In this document: positions 34,601-45,642 of the stretch, one piece after another
Layout: every line of letters begins with the position of its first letter
Position numbering within the stretch: the first letter of the stretch is position 1
Source: Skeletonema tropicum
Lineage: Eukaryota; Bacillariophyta; Thalassiosirophyceae; Thalassiosirales; Thalassiosiraceae
Assembly: GCA_037178625.1 (NCBI GenBank)
Contig: CM074137.1
Coordinates: 682,001 to 746,000 of the forward strand
Length of the DNA: 64,000 bases
Direction: 5' to 3'
Notes under the pieces: generated by a model
Database searches by the model: none
Told to the model about the DNA's origin: nothing
What the model saw: only the letters and a program-made list of their open reading frames with translations
Position numbers and translations under genes: made by a program

Positions 34601-35148
34601 CTGCCGATCTTAAGGATGGTGAGTTCTTAGAGTATGTTTGCTTTTTGTCTGATAGCGGATATTGAATAATGTGACTTCCCCGTAATATTGTGAAGTGATT
34701 TATTGCTGCTCGGCTGACCGGACCCTTCTCATTCACTCACTTACTCATGACGTTATCTTTTGCTTTTCTTCCAGCTGCTTTCCCTTTGCCTCCTGGAGTC
34801 AGCGCACAATGCACTAGTGCCTGGAATACTTTCGAACCGTGTGCCATGGCGGGTGTCTACGAGAAAGCAGGCCTACACTCGAAATTTTACGATGCTGTCA
34901 ACACAGCCATGAGATGCTTCCAAGGCGCTGCGGATGACGCCGCTAAAGCTGCGTGTTACAAGCCTATGATGGGCATCCTTGAAGAAGCTTGTCCAGATGG
35001 CATCGATGCTTTGAAGAATGCATGTGGCACTGCCCATTCTTCTGAGTTTGGAGATCTTGCCTTTGACGTCTTCGAGGATATTTCTGCCGATCTTAAGGAT
35101 GGTGAGTTCTTAGAGTATGTTTGCTTTTTGTCTGATAGCGGATATTGA
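31674..35148 (+). CDS. Secreted Cys-rich protein encoded by a signal-peptide exon and seven tandem exon-like units
   Basis: Exon 1 (31674-31734) encodes a classic signal peptide (MKFIKIVALSLLALAGNAVG) and ends at a GTAAGC donor in phase 1. The acceptor TATAG lies at 31887-31891. Unit 1 spans 31892-32203 and ends at a GTGAGT donor. Units 2-7 start after TTTTCTTCCAG at 32360, 32843, 33326, 33809, 34292 and 34775, and each ends 327 nt later at the same GTGAGT. Every unit is a multiple of three in phase 1, so any number can be joined in frame; the introns are 156 nt. Each unit has six Cys (QC, EPC, MRC, AAC, EAC, NAC) plus a seventh in the read-through tail EYVCFLSDSGY. Alternatives: separate tandem genes starting at local ATGs (32332, 32815 and so on), or alternative use of units. 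Family not recognised. The stop-to-ATG spacing of only ~80 bp argues for one transcription unit. Confidence 0.6.
32204..35148 (+). repeat. 483-bp tandem repeat, six near-identical copies
   Basis: Period 483 bp: 327-nt exon-like part plus 156-nt intron-like part, from 32360 to 35101. Differences between copies are single bases (for example GGAGCCAGC versus GGAGTCAGC in unit 3, ATGATG versus ATGACG). Unit 1 (31892-32203) is a diverged relative. In unit 1 the local ATG is followed by an in-frame TAG at the acceptor, so it can be translated only through the upstream signal-peptide exon. Confidence 0.93.
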
Positions 35149-35567
35149 ATAATGTGACTTCCCCGTAATATGATGATGATGTTTTCGGGTGCATGTCTCT
35201 CATTCACTCTAACATTCGTGCGTTACTGCTCCTTAATTCTCTTCTGTTCGAAGAGCTTGAGCTCGATACTAAAGCTTATGCGTACAAACTCCGTGGCCGT
35301 CAGTAAAGAGATTACTGCTGCAATGAGAATGAGCACGTTGGGTGGCAGATATAATAAACGACGCTAAGTACATTATAATGACGACTCATTGGTTTGACTA
35401 CAACAGTCCCGTTTCTTTATATTTCACAATCGCACAGTAGAGTAGCATGCTATCTTTTGCTAGAAAGTGGAATCAATGGGCAAAGCCCCTACGCTGTAGA
35501 ATTCAACTTTTGCATTTTCTCCTTCGACCTGTGATAAGCTGTAACTTCCCCGAAGAGCTTTCATTAT

Positions 35568-35890
35568 TTATGTCATATTACGCATTAATGCATCGGCCAC
35601 CTCCCTCTGAGGACTCTTCATTGCAGCAGCAGCTGCATAATGTGCACGGAGAGCTGCGTCAAAATCTTCCTTGCTGATAATATCCTCCTTGGCATGAACA
35701 CTCTTTAGTGCTCTCATTGAACCATCATGTCCCATATTGGCGTCGATAATCCAATGCTTCACAGCTCTATCCATCCTCCCACGTTTTTCCTCTTCGCATT
35801 CAAATCCAATGGCATTGTTCCAGTCAAACTCAACACCTCAACCCAAGTCAGCAATAAACATATCTGGCGTCCGACCCACCTTCGTCCATG
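35568..35890 (-). pseudogene. Internally deleted MYND/Sel1 remnant
   Basis: Codons from 35774 read MDRAVKHWIIDANMGHDGSM ... LRAHYAAAAAMKSPQRE, the family C-terminus. It is fused directly to 5' flanking DNA (CAGCAATAAACATATCTGGCGTCCGAC at about 35850, closely matching 21180 upstream of the 20-kb pseudogene). The whole zinc-finger part and most of the Sel1 part are missing. Confidence 0.7.
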
Positions 35891-36873
35891 ACGACGATAT
35901 TTCTTTATGTCGCCGCAACATTTTGTAGGCACCGCACGTTACACGTTACGTTCGACCGACGTCGAATCGACGAGATGGAGCAAATTCGAAAAAGCACGAA
36001 CGACCTGGGTACTGGTACTACCTTCTCCGGTAAAACCTTCTCATATCAGCACGGAAACCTTGATGCAATAAGTACACAAGTAAGTAAGTATGGCTCTCTT
36101 GCTTACTTTCTTCAACATCACATGAGAGAGCATTATCACAAAACGGTCGACAACTAATTGATGTCTGCAATATGGAGACATATAATGTTACTGGATAGTG
36201 TTGTCAGCGACACGTCATAGTCATAGGCATGTCATCAAGGCAGCAAGCATCAGCTGCAGACTCGCGATGACGAAGGTCCGGTTGTGGCTGCGATAGCTGC
36301 GGCGAACCATGGTGACAATGCTACTACAATAGCTGTCACTCGTGAGCAAAACATGCTCGCTGTATCTGCATCATATGACAAGCCATTATTCAAGACTGTC
36401 GCTATGCGATTGCGACTGAAAGGCCACCCGATGTGGAAGCCCGCCGCCAATCGTATAGCTCGAACGACGAGTTGAGAGATTCGCCATTGACATTCTTTAC
36501 ATCTTCATTCTCAACAGCAGAAGAGTCTGTACTTGAAGCGGAACAAAGAGATAGATGGTGCACCTATATCATCGTCCTTTCCTAGTACGATCTCAATAAA
36601 TAGTAGATTTAGATGCTCACCAAAAATTATGACATCTCTAACGCAAATAATATAGTTGCGATCTCGTTGTATGGTCGAGGACAAGTATGTCTCTTTCGCG
36701 ACGCCAAGACAGCTAGGGTATCTGCAATATACTCTCGGCAATGATAGTGCATTCACGGTGCAGGCGAACCCAGCTATGGAAAGAGGAGTCGTTTTGACAT
36801 TAGCTCTTGTCAATGCAAACACGCCATATCATCCAGAAAACAGAAAACCTAACTGATCACCAAAACAGAAAAC
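35891..36873. other. Region without a supported gene
   Basis: Several 60-90 codon frames on both strands (for example 36284-36475 and 36656-36856) show no domain, and none extends further. Possibly old coding remnants. A 20-bp direct duplication (CAAAACAGAAAACCTAACTG) lies at the 3' end of the AAA+ gene near 36840-36880. Confidence 0.35.
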
Positions 36874-39800
36874 CTAACTGATCTCCTCATAATGATCTTT
36901 TGCTGTGAGAATGCAAGTCTCAATCTTGTCGTAGCACATATCATATGTGTTCGTGCTTAGGGTGGTTTCGTTCAACGGTACACTTCTTCGCCAACCGCTG
37001 CCAGAGTTTCTAGCACCAGGCAGCGGAGTAGAACCAGTCATAATGAATTTGGAAAGACTGTCGCATTTTCCAAATGCTCCCCACTCGTGATACTTTAGAT
37101 GTGCCTGCGAGAAGTACTCAATTGCTGTTTCGGTATCTCTGAGCTCCACATAAAAGTGCGCTGCCAACTCATAAGCCAAAGCTTCTTCATGCACAAACTG
37201 GAAGCAAAACAGAGCTGCCGTCAGTAAAGAATGTTGCAATAGGCGCACAAAGTTACGATCAATTCACTCCAATCTCATCTTACCTTGTGATCTTTTGCTG
37301 ATGATATGGCTTTTTCGTAAAATACTTTTGCCCTGCCAAAATCATTGTTGCAATACGATTCCTCTGCCTCTAACAGATACCATTTATTCTCGAATGTCCA
37401 CCGGGAAGATTCCGCCCATTTCTTCAACGCTATTTTGCTTCTTTTACCCCTCCCCTGCCATTGTTGCCCCTCTCTCGACGTTCTAGCCAACCAGAAGGCA
37501 ATGAGACCCATATAAAATGCATGAAATGCATGCTGGACTAACAAATGCGCCCAAGTACTTCTATTGACAATGCCATCCAAGTACTTCTCTGCGTAGTGTT
37601 TGGTATCATCGTATGATCGAAAGATAAAGCTGATAAATGCTTTTTGAAAGTAGTAAGTCATCATGACGCTATTGTTTGTTGCACGAATATTCTCTTCCTC
37701 GGTAGAGGTAGAATCATACTTCGGCTTTTCATCTTTACCAATCAACTTGAACACAACATGCTGGAAATATTGCGATTGAATAAAAAATATCGACATCTTT
37801 CTTTCATACATAAAGTTAGACGATTCAGAGACTTTTTCAAGTACGGATTGTAAGTTTTTGCCAGCAAAGAAAAACATGCTACCACCAATCAAAATATTGA
37901 CAGCGGCTTGGATGATATCACCAGATGCCATTGCGGCTGCATAGCCCTCAATGTGATATTCCAATGTGGCCTGAAGCGGCTCAACGTATGCTCTGACATG
38001 TGCACCCTTGCAGATGACCTCGCCTGCACTTTCCCTGGATCCCACTTTGTCTAGTAAAGAATGTGCAAGCTTTACGAAGTGATACCCCCCGCTGATATCT
38101 CCGAGCTTGGCTGCATACGAGCCAAGGTGCACAAATCCTAGTGGAGAGATAGGGCTAATGCCGTGTAATAGTGAAAGTTGAACAATTTGTTGCATCACAC
38201 GCGGAGCGGATTCAGGCATAATTTGATTCATCCCTAGCTCTAATTGGCCTAAGAACTTCATTGCCATGATCATAGTTGTATCAGTCATCCGTCGGATGGT
38301 CAATATTTCATCATCAGTGTAACCTGACAGTAGATCTTTCGTCTCCTGCACGCAAGCATCCATGCTCAATTCATTACCTCGAAGGTCAATGCCTAGAGTC
38401 GCCAAAATATCAAGCCCTCTATCAATTGACTGTGGTAGTCTGGATGAAGAGGCTAATGAACATGTGATGAAGTACGTGGCGTTCAGCTTATCTTCATACG
38501 ATCGTCCATATTCGTTCACTTGCTCACAAAGGAGTGTCAAGCTGACAGCGTCCCCATTAGTGAGAGCACACTTCGCTGCCAAGTCAAATAACTCCAAGCT
38601 CAATGTGTAGTGCTCTTCCCAGTGTTTCTTCCTCAGAAACGTTATCCCATTATCAAAATACGAGTATGCTACTACAAAATCGGACATCTCCATAGCTTTC
38701 TTCCCGGCCTGTAAATTGAGATCAGCAACAATGACATTCTGGCTTGCTTCTTGAACGCCTTCGGGGCCTGCTAAATTGAGTTGATTCACAGCTGTTAACA
38801 AAAGACTGTCGTCTCCCTCTTCAGCCGCCAAAGGCGCCAGAGCCATACCATACCTGAAGTGAAAGAGACGCCGATCGTGTTTTGTCATCATGTTATATGT
38901 AGCTTCTTGGATACGGTCATGGCTGAAATGGTATCGACCATCTTTCTTGTCCAGCAACCCTTCTTTTACAGCTGTATCAAGGTTTGCGAGTAGATCCTTC
39001 TGGAGTAGCCTCTCCAATATTTTGATGAATGCAGTCGCAGCTGACGACCCAAAACACGAGAGAACGCATATACTCGCTTTCACATCTTCAGATAACGCTT
39101 CGATCGAACTGGTGAAGAACACGGCTACATCGTCAGGTAACTTCTGGCATCGAATCTTCTCTTTGTCCCACTCCCACCGTCGCCGACTCAAGCTTGGACG
39201 CAGCAGACCTTCCTTGCTCAGCGACATCATCAGCCGAGAGACAAAGAGCGGATTCCCCTTTGTCTTGTGGTATATTATACTCGACAGAGACCGAGTGAGA
39301 CGCGGCGATAGACACAATATCTCCGAAACCATCGTGGTCAAGGTCTCTTTATCCATGCAATCCAATTTGATTTCAGTGGACTTGGCGTTGACATGATCGA
39401 TATTGCATAACGACTTCCAAAGTGAATTACAGCTGCCATTCTCTCCTTCACGATAGCACCCTAAGAGAAAAAGACGTGCATTTTGAGAGGCGGGGCCACT
39501 GGTAAGTAAGAGTTGGTTCACAGCTGCAATGGAGGCGGAATCTACCCACTGTAAGTCATCTAGACATAATATCACGGTGGCAGCAAATGTACTAGATATC
39601 ACTTCCACAAACCGACACAGCAGGTATTGAAGCCTCTTCAGAGCGTTGATACATCCTTCATCGTCAATGGTACAATTCAATTCCAGACCCAAAACGCTTC
39701 CCAAGTTGGGTATGAGCTTGGTCAAATGGTGTGCCTCACTTCCCAATACATGATTGATCTGATGAGCCAATCTTTGCCTCGATGAAGCAAGCTCGCCACT

Positions 39801-41063
39801 TCGCAACAAAATGCCGCAATATTTGTTGAACGCTGATGCCAATGCACTGAAGGGTTTGCCCTGCTGACGTTGGTCAAACTTTCCAAATAGAAAGATTCCG
39901 CCTTCCGAAAACACGTATCTCCCAAATTCAAGTGCCAAAGTTGATTTGCCCGTTCCTGATTTCCCGTAAATCGTTACCAACTCGTTACCACCTGACACTG
40001 TTCGTCGGTAGGCTTCCTTGATGGTGGATAATTCGGCATTTCTCCCATACATAGTGTCCCTAACCTGCAGTCCAGTCGATGATAACGTTCCTATATCTTG
40101 ATCGTAGAGATATATTGAGGGTTTATCTAGCATGAGCTGCAGATCATCTCTCACATCAGACATTTCAATGTACGTCTCATCAGAGGAAAGAGTCCCATTG
40201 ACGCTATCCAGCATGTTGGCAATCAAATCACAAACAGACGTCGGAACTCCTTTTTGTTTCAATGGCTCTACCGAAACTGAGCACGTGTGGTAGTTTTCAT
40301 TGTGAACTTGCTTTTTTCTCGGACCATCTTCTCCTTTGAAAGCCATGTCATATGCTGTACTATCATCAAACGGCAAGTTGTAATATCTCAAAAGATTTTG
40401 AATATCGTTCACATCACCAGAAAAATCAGCTGCTGCGCCACCATTATGGAAGAGATTGAAGCCTTCGGACAATTCTTCGGTCAAAGTTTTAAAGAAACTA
40501 TTAGTGGTGGTGTCTCCATTTAGTTTCTGCTCAAGCTCAGCAGGCCGTTCCCCCCTCGAGAATATCTGATAGAACACTATTCCCAGAGAATGTAATATTC
40601 CATTAACCTGTGTCACATCATAATTGCTATCTGTCTTGTCGAACAAGGACGGTAATATCTCGACACGAATGTCTTCGATGTTATCATTTGTGAGAAATGC
40701 ATCAAATCCACCTTCAATACCGCCGCCCTTCAGATCATTATCATTTGTCTCTGAGAAAACCAAAATGCTATCAATCCAATCAACGCCTGGCTTAGGAGAT
40801 CGACCGGTTTCTAATACCTTGCAAATTTTGTCTGCAAGGGAATAAGTTAGTCGCAGCGCCGGTATTAAGAAGGAATCAGCGGACGAACGCGCTGCATTGT
40901 TATCAATGCTGCAAAAGTAAGAGTGATGCCGGTCTAAATTTTGCTGCACATAACTGTCCCGTATCTTCTTCTGGTATAGAAATGATTGGAATGAGAGGAT
41001 CCACTTTGACAGAGGTATGAATAAGTGGAATTCACTACTCGATCTTCCGGACATGATACTCAT
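36874..41063 (-). CDS. Pseudokinase / AAA+ (STAND-type) ATPase / TPR protein, 1367 aa, two exons
   Basis: Exon 1 spans 41063-37284. An 86-nt intron (37283-37198; GTAAGA...TTCCAG, phase 0) joins it to exon 2, 37197-36874, reading AKDHK-FVHEEALAYELAAHFY across the junction. Residues ~70-320 resemble a protein-kinase C-lobe without catalytic motifs (LHSLGIVFYQIFSRGERP). GRNAEL then opens an AAA_16-type ATPase: Walker A GKSGTGKST near 367, Walker B VILCLDDLQW near 500, then helical and TPR-like repeats to the end (DTETAIEYFSQAHLKYHEWG). This order matches the N-terminal two-thirds of large kinase-ATPase-sensor proteins of bacteria and algae, but no GAF, histidine-kinase or cyclase domain follows. 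Likely a signalling scaffold or sensor NTPase; the ligand is unknown. Confidence 0.85.
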
Positions 41064-41545
41064 GCACAGATTTCGATGAGTGCAGATGATGATACTTATC
41101 TGATACAGTCTACAAGATGAGCTTTAGCACATTGATGTCGTACTACCCTGAGCGTTGCTGTGGATGCACATAATTATATTATGATTGTATCTTCAATTGC
41201 ACGAGGTGTTGTTACAACACAGTATACAATAGTAGTTGGTGCGATCTTGGATGGATGGTGGAAAGATGTGAAGGTGAGAGCGTAGAGGTGAGACACATCG
41301 AAATGATGAAGTCCACGATCCGCCATGTCTCTTTGCATACATATATATCTGGTAAAATGTACTCATAAGTACATCATACTTATTAATCTCACACAAACGG
41401 TGCCGTATCACTTTTTTTAGTGCCCTGCTCGGACGCTCGGATCCTTGTCGAACACAATTTTGAGTCACAAAGTCACAAAGGAAGCGTTCTTCGCATTAAG
41501 GCTGGTTCATTTACTTGTGTAACGACTTTAAAAACTGTCAGCAAA
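41064..41545. other. Region upstream of the AAA+ gene, no gene seen
   Basis: The likely promoter of the minus-strand AAA+ gene. Short frames only. Confidence 0.4.
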
Positions 41546-41772
41546 TATCCCAACCATTTTGAAATCGGTACCTCGGTACCGATTTGCTGTTGGGCCCAGT
41601 ACCCGTAGGGCTTGAAATCGGTACCTCGGTACCGATTTGCGACTCCGACTTGTTAGTGTCAAAGATAGCGAGTACATAGAGTACAGCTCCTTTTGTGTTT
41701 TTCCCTCAAAAAACAAGCAGCCCTTCTACGCAATAAAGTAACTAAAGGCCACACAAACGCCTTACTTTGTTC

Positions 41773-42528
41773 TAGTGTAATGGAATTTCACCCTTTTTGA
41801 AATTCTTGGAAGTTGCAGGGTGAAATGTCATGGAATTTCATGGAATTTCAGTTTCAAATGTCACTAGCTTATTTTACTCACTACTTATTCGCACTCACCC
41901 CTGTCCACCATTCTCGAGTCTAGTTAAGGGTTAAGGGAGTCTGCAATCCTCTTTCCAAGCATCTTCTTCGCATGCATGATATGATGAAGGTTCTCGTATC
42001 CTCGAAGAAGTGAAACACCAGTTGGATCCAACATCCTATTTCGATTCTTCGTAAGAATGGTGTTCTTCAAAGGTTTGGCCCTACGTTCACAATCCATGGA
42101 TCCTACAGTTCCCATAGACAACAGAGGCTTAGCAACCAAGCGATAGAAGTCAGACGTCCCTGCATAACACTCAAACCATCCCAAGCGTCCAGAAATTGCA
42201 CCGGTTGTTTCCAGATACTTTACCACGTCTTTTGGTAGAATACGCATGTAGACTGAAATTGAGACGAAGGAATAAGTATTAACGCATTGTTATTCTCCAC
42301 CTTTGGGAGAGGATAGTTCTACCATGAGTTGGTTCGATCGTCATCGTGTCATCGTCATCATGAAGTGGAGTGGAAGGTGGAAGTGGGTGGTTGATGATGG
42401 TTGACGGCTGATGGCTGAAACTTTTGTGAAATTTCATTTTTGGCCAAAATTGTGACAAATTGCACCCTGAAAGTTTCCTGAAAGTTGCAGTTGTGAAATT
42501 TCACCCGTATGAAATTCCATTACACTAC
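41773..42528. mobile_element. hAT-type element, 756 bp, 8-bp TSD, nested
   Basis: Perfect 18-bp terminal inverted repeats TAGTGTAATGGAATTTCA (41773-41790 and complement 42511-42528). Perfect 8-bp duplication CTTTGTTC (41765-41772 and 42529-42536). Both features fit hAT elements. TGGAATTTCA-like motifs are repeated subterminally. It holds only the end of a transposase gene, so it is a deletion derivative. Confidence 0.88.
41924..42247 (-). pseudogene. C-terminal fragment of a hAT transposase
   Basis: A 107-codon frame. SMDCERRAKPLKNTILTKNR followed by NRMLDPTGVSLLRGYENL fits the hAT dimerisation block (S-x2-x-ER ... S ... K-x-R-N-x-L ... L). Upstream catalytic parts are missing, consistent with an internally deleted element. 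Confidence 0.6.
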
Positions 42529-42872
42529 TTTGTTCTCTCATTTTGCACGAGGCCTACTGCCTATTTTGAAATCGGTACCGAGGTACCGATTTGCCTCTCA
42601 CGTAGAAACATACCAGAGTTCTACACAAATCGGTACCGAGGTACCGATTTCAAAAAATGGTTGGGATATACATACATAGGCCTCCACCTATAGCATTTGG
42701 CCTTTTTCTTTGCTTTGAGAATATCTGATGACTTGCGTGATGGCAAGTGGACTGGAACTGGGATTCAACTAGAAGATGTTCTCACCAAGGCGAAGATCGA
42801 CTTGATGCATGATGCATGATTGAGCCAGAAGGCGCGCGAGAACGCATGCAATAACGAACAATTTTTCAATTT

Positions 42873-43310
42873 TTGCAAAAAGATGAAACTCAAACTTCAA
42901 CTTATCGTGTAGTGAAATACTCTAAGCCCTTTCATCGTGAAATCACGCACCATCACCGAACACACAAGCAAGATGATGATGACACTTCTGCGCCGACGAG
43001 AGGCAACAAACAAGTGGGGAGTGCTGGACGAATGATAAAAGATTATCTCCTCTCTCAAGACTCTCCTACGGATCAAATTCTGAAGACAGCACTCTCGTGT
43101 AACCACCGTATTTACGCAAATAATGCACAGACATCACTTTTTGTGTGCTGGCACCACAACTCTCACGTCGACTGCTGCTACACCCAAGACGATTGGCATG
43201 CAACCGAACCAAAATACACGGAGAACATCTGTGATGTTGCCGACAATATGGTACCTTTTGAAGCGCTGTCGATCTTGAATAAACACTCAACACGTGATGA
43301 TGCTTTTTGA
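42873..43310 (+). CDS. Hypothetical protein, 145 aa
   Basis: An open frame rich in His, Thr and Asp with several Cys (CNH, CWHH, CCYTQ). No domain recognised, no paralogue seen in the window. It may be chance; it is listed because it is the longest frame in this interval. Confidence 0.2.
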   Translation: MQKDETQTSTYRVVKYSKPFHREITHHHRTHKQDDDDTSAPTRGNKQVGSAGRMIKDYLLSQDSPTDQILKTALSCNHRIYANNAQTSLFVCWHHNSHVDCCYTQDDWHATEPKYTENICDVADNMVPFEALSILNKHSTRDDAF

Positions 43311-43941
43311 CGTCGCTCGACATCAACCATATAAGATACGTTGGGTGAAGCTACCGTCTCTTCTCGCAGTATATTTACTCATATAATCGTTCATACTGAT
43401 CTGATCCGTCACAGGATGGGTTTTTGTGGGCGTTGGTGGCGGCGTCGTTCGCGTATGCATATTGCTTTGTCGCTAATGAAAGAGGGCACATCTCCGTCCA
43501 AAATCTGTCCGCACACAACAATCAGCTTGTACTATGAAAAACATCGGCAATGGCATATAGAGAAAACTCTATTTCAGAAGGCTTGAGGCTCTGTGTCAGC
43601 AGAGAAGGTTGCGTATTGTAATATGAATGTATACATTGCAAGCATTTCTGATGCACAAGTTCATAAAAGGTGCAAGCAGATGAGGAATTAAGTGGCCATG
43701 AAAGCCTCAATCCTGAACCAGAGAGTGCAAGCAGGTGTAGGAAGAGTAGAAATAGTTAATGCATTAGATTATTATTGCTGTTCTTGGCAGTACTTGCTCA
43801 TTCGTCATCACTTACTCATGTACCAGGCGTAGAAGGCGGCAGCAGGATCTTCTAGCGTATTCAGTCTGCGTAGGAACTAGTATTTTCGAGTTGAATATTC
43901 AACTCATAAAATTCAACTCAAAATTCAACTAAATACATAAT

Positions 43942-44246
43942 ATCCCAGATAAATTTAGCCGGCAATTTCGTTGCCGGTAGGAAATTGGCGCCAACGCGGT
44001 CTGGCCTTTACCGGCAATATCGTTGCCGGTAAGGAAAGTACTGTTCCTACGTACATCGTACGGAGGGGGAAATGGGAAAAAAGAGGATGCGAACCCAAGT
44101 GTGTAGAAAGGGGGCGAAGATACATAGGAATTCATACTTCTTACCGGCAATATCGTTGCCGGTAAGGCATTTCTACGTAGCCTGGTATGTTTTCTACGGT
44201 AACCGGCAACGATATTGCCGGTAAGAAATTTACTCCTATCTGGGAT
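43942..44246. mobile_element. MITE-like element with four GCCGGCAA palindromes, ~305 bp
   Basis: Ends are inverted copies of ATCCCAGATA...AAATTT (from 43942; complement ending 44246). Inside are four palindromes with 8-10-bp arms of the TTACCGGCAA/TTGCCGGTAA type and a 5-nt spacer, at about 43959, 44009, 44141 and 44199. The last is in the opposite orientation. A CTGGTATGTTTTCTACG box lies at 44181. Flanking DNA on both sides contains AATTCAACTC inverted motifs, hinting at nesting in another repeat. Confidence 0.65.
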
Positions 44247-44804
44247 GTAGTCGCATGGCATGGGCAAAAAGCTCAAAATTAGTGCGTGAAAAGGTGCTTT
44301 TTGGACCTTCTTGCAAACATTTTGGACGAAATTCAATTCGTCTACAGGGAGGGCTACGTGGGATCCCAGTACGGTCGAGGCGTGCAACTCGAGTTGAATT
44401 TCGGGGTGAATACATACACATAATAATAATATAACAGAAATTTTAAAGTACGTCTGTTGTCACGAAGAGGCGGGGACAATTTAATCTTCAAGTTACTATT
44501 AAGCGCAGCTTGCTGTGGTGAGGGGGGGGTCAACTTTTCTACCCCCGTAATTTTTACCCCCGGTGTAGAGGCTGTAGTAGAGTACCTACATATTAGGTCG
44601 TAAGTATGTAGTGTGGGCATGGTTGTGATCTTAGTTGTTACTCGTTGCTTTGCATGTGCCTGCTCCGCTCGTGCTTCCAGTTTATCTTTCGACTTCCCCT
44701 TGACAACCTTCTTGCCACTCTGAAGGCACATGATTCAAATGGGTAAGCATTTGACATAGAACAACCTAGACAGCAGCCGCAACACAACCGGCGAACCCAT
44801 CCAT

Positions 44805-45095
44805 TTAGCCTTGGCCCTTGGGTCGGCTGCTCTTCTTTCCAGAGTCTATGACGGCATAAAATTCATCATCGCTGATCGGGACAGGATTTAAAGCGTTCGA
44901 AAAAGCCGCAACAGTGCCTCTCACAACTTTCTTCTTCGATCCAGATCTTATTTTCCTCATAGATGAAGCCTTTCCAGCTAAAAAGTCCTTGTGACGATGA
45001 AGCAGATCGCCAATATGCTGAGTTTCTTTCTTGATGGCAGCAACGGCCTCTTCAAATACGGGCACAGCAAACTCACTCCAGCGTAGATTGCTCAT
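44805..45095 (-). CDS. Hypothetical 96-aa protein inside the TIR element
   Basis: From the ATG at 45095, MSNLRWSEFAVPVFEEAVAA then a helical Lys-rich segment and a C-terminal basic tail. The frame is open upstream to 45299, and a possible 46-nt intron (GTAAGT...CCAG) lies there. The W-x-x-F start and helical content are reminiscent of small accessory DNA-binding proteins of some transposons, but this is speculation. Confidence 0.3.
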   Translation of the reverse strand: MSNLRWSEFAVPVFEEAVAAIKKETQHIGDLLHRHKDFLAGKASSMRKIRSGSKKKVVRGTVAAFSNALNPVPISDDEFYAVIDSGKKSSRPKGQG

Positions 45096-45332
45096 GGTCG
45101 CGATTTTGCTATCTATGTCATCACGGCTGGTTTGCTCATTATATTTTCTTCGTGACAACAAAACTGGTAAGTTAGGAGGAATATAGATATAACTGAACAA
45201 TAAACTTACTTTGTGCCCGTTCTCTTCATTTCTGTGTTGTCGGGGAGGGTAGGAAACTCTGCTCGAAGGAGGACTTTCCAATACTTCAGCACAAAGCACA
45301 CAGAGTACTTTTGAACTTTTGTATATTGGTCA

Positions 45333-45642
45333 TCAGTTTATTTTTTGCTTTTCATCACGATATCCGAGTTTAATTTCCTCGAGGTAATCATACAGATAGT
45401 GCAAGATTTGAGTGTCGATGCGCGTCTCTTCGTCAAGATCTGTTTCGTAACGGAGGTATTCCACAAACTTGCAGTCCTTGCCCATCATCGCCCGCCTTGA
45501 ATGCACATGTTTTTTGTTTTTTCTTTGCAGGCTCTGTTGGAAGATCAACATTGATAACATCGACATTGATATTTTCGTCTGGGAGAAGAATGTAAATCCC
45601 TTTCGTAACGATGGGAGTGGAGTCAGAGTGTAAATCCTTCAA
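45333..45642 (-). pseudogene. Two-frame coding remnant inside the TIR element
   Basis: One frame gives LLPDENINVDVINVDLPTEP then AKKKQK (a nuclear-localisation-like run). After a frame change near 45500 the next gives GKDCKFVEYLRYETDLDEET and LHYLYDYLEEIKLG. No family recognised. Confidence 0.3.

Larger units (their letters stand above)
41546..42667. mobile_element. TIR element with paired GGTACC palindromes, host of a nested hAT element
   Basis: Left end ATATCCCAACCATTTTGAAA (from 41546) recurs inverted at 42640-42667 (with two extra Ts). Each end carries two perfect palindromes with 11-bp arms AAATCGGTACC/GGTACCGATTT and a 2-nt spacer: at 41567 and 41615 on the left, 42569 and 42627 on the right. 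The spacer is TC at the left end and GA at the right end, so they are oriented symmetrically. No clear target-site duplication. Most of the interior is the nested element at 41773-42528. Confidence 0.7.

Noticed and set aside
32332..35148. Six independent single-exon genes starting at local ATGs
   Set aside because: Not excluded, but only ~80 bp separates stop and next ATG, splice sites are conserved and phase-matched, and unit 1 needs splicing. Kept as the alternative.
32541..35207. 83-87 codon minus-strand frames repeated every 483 bp
   Set aside because: Antisense shadows of the tandem exon units.
43959..44225. Regularly repeated palindromes that could suggest a CRISPR-like array
   Set aside because: The genome is eukaryotic, spacing is irregular, one copy is inverted and inverted ends frame the set; this is a MITE pattern.
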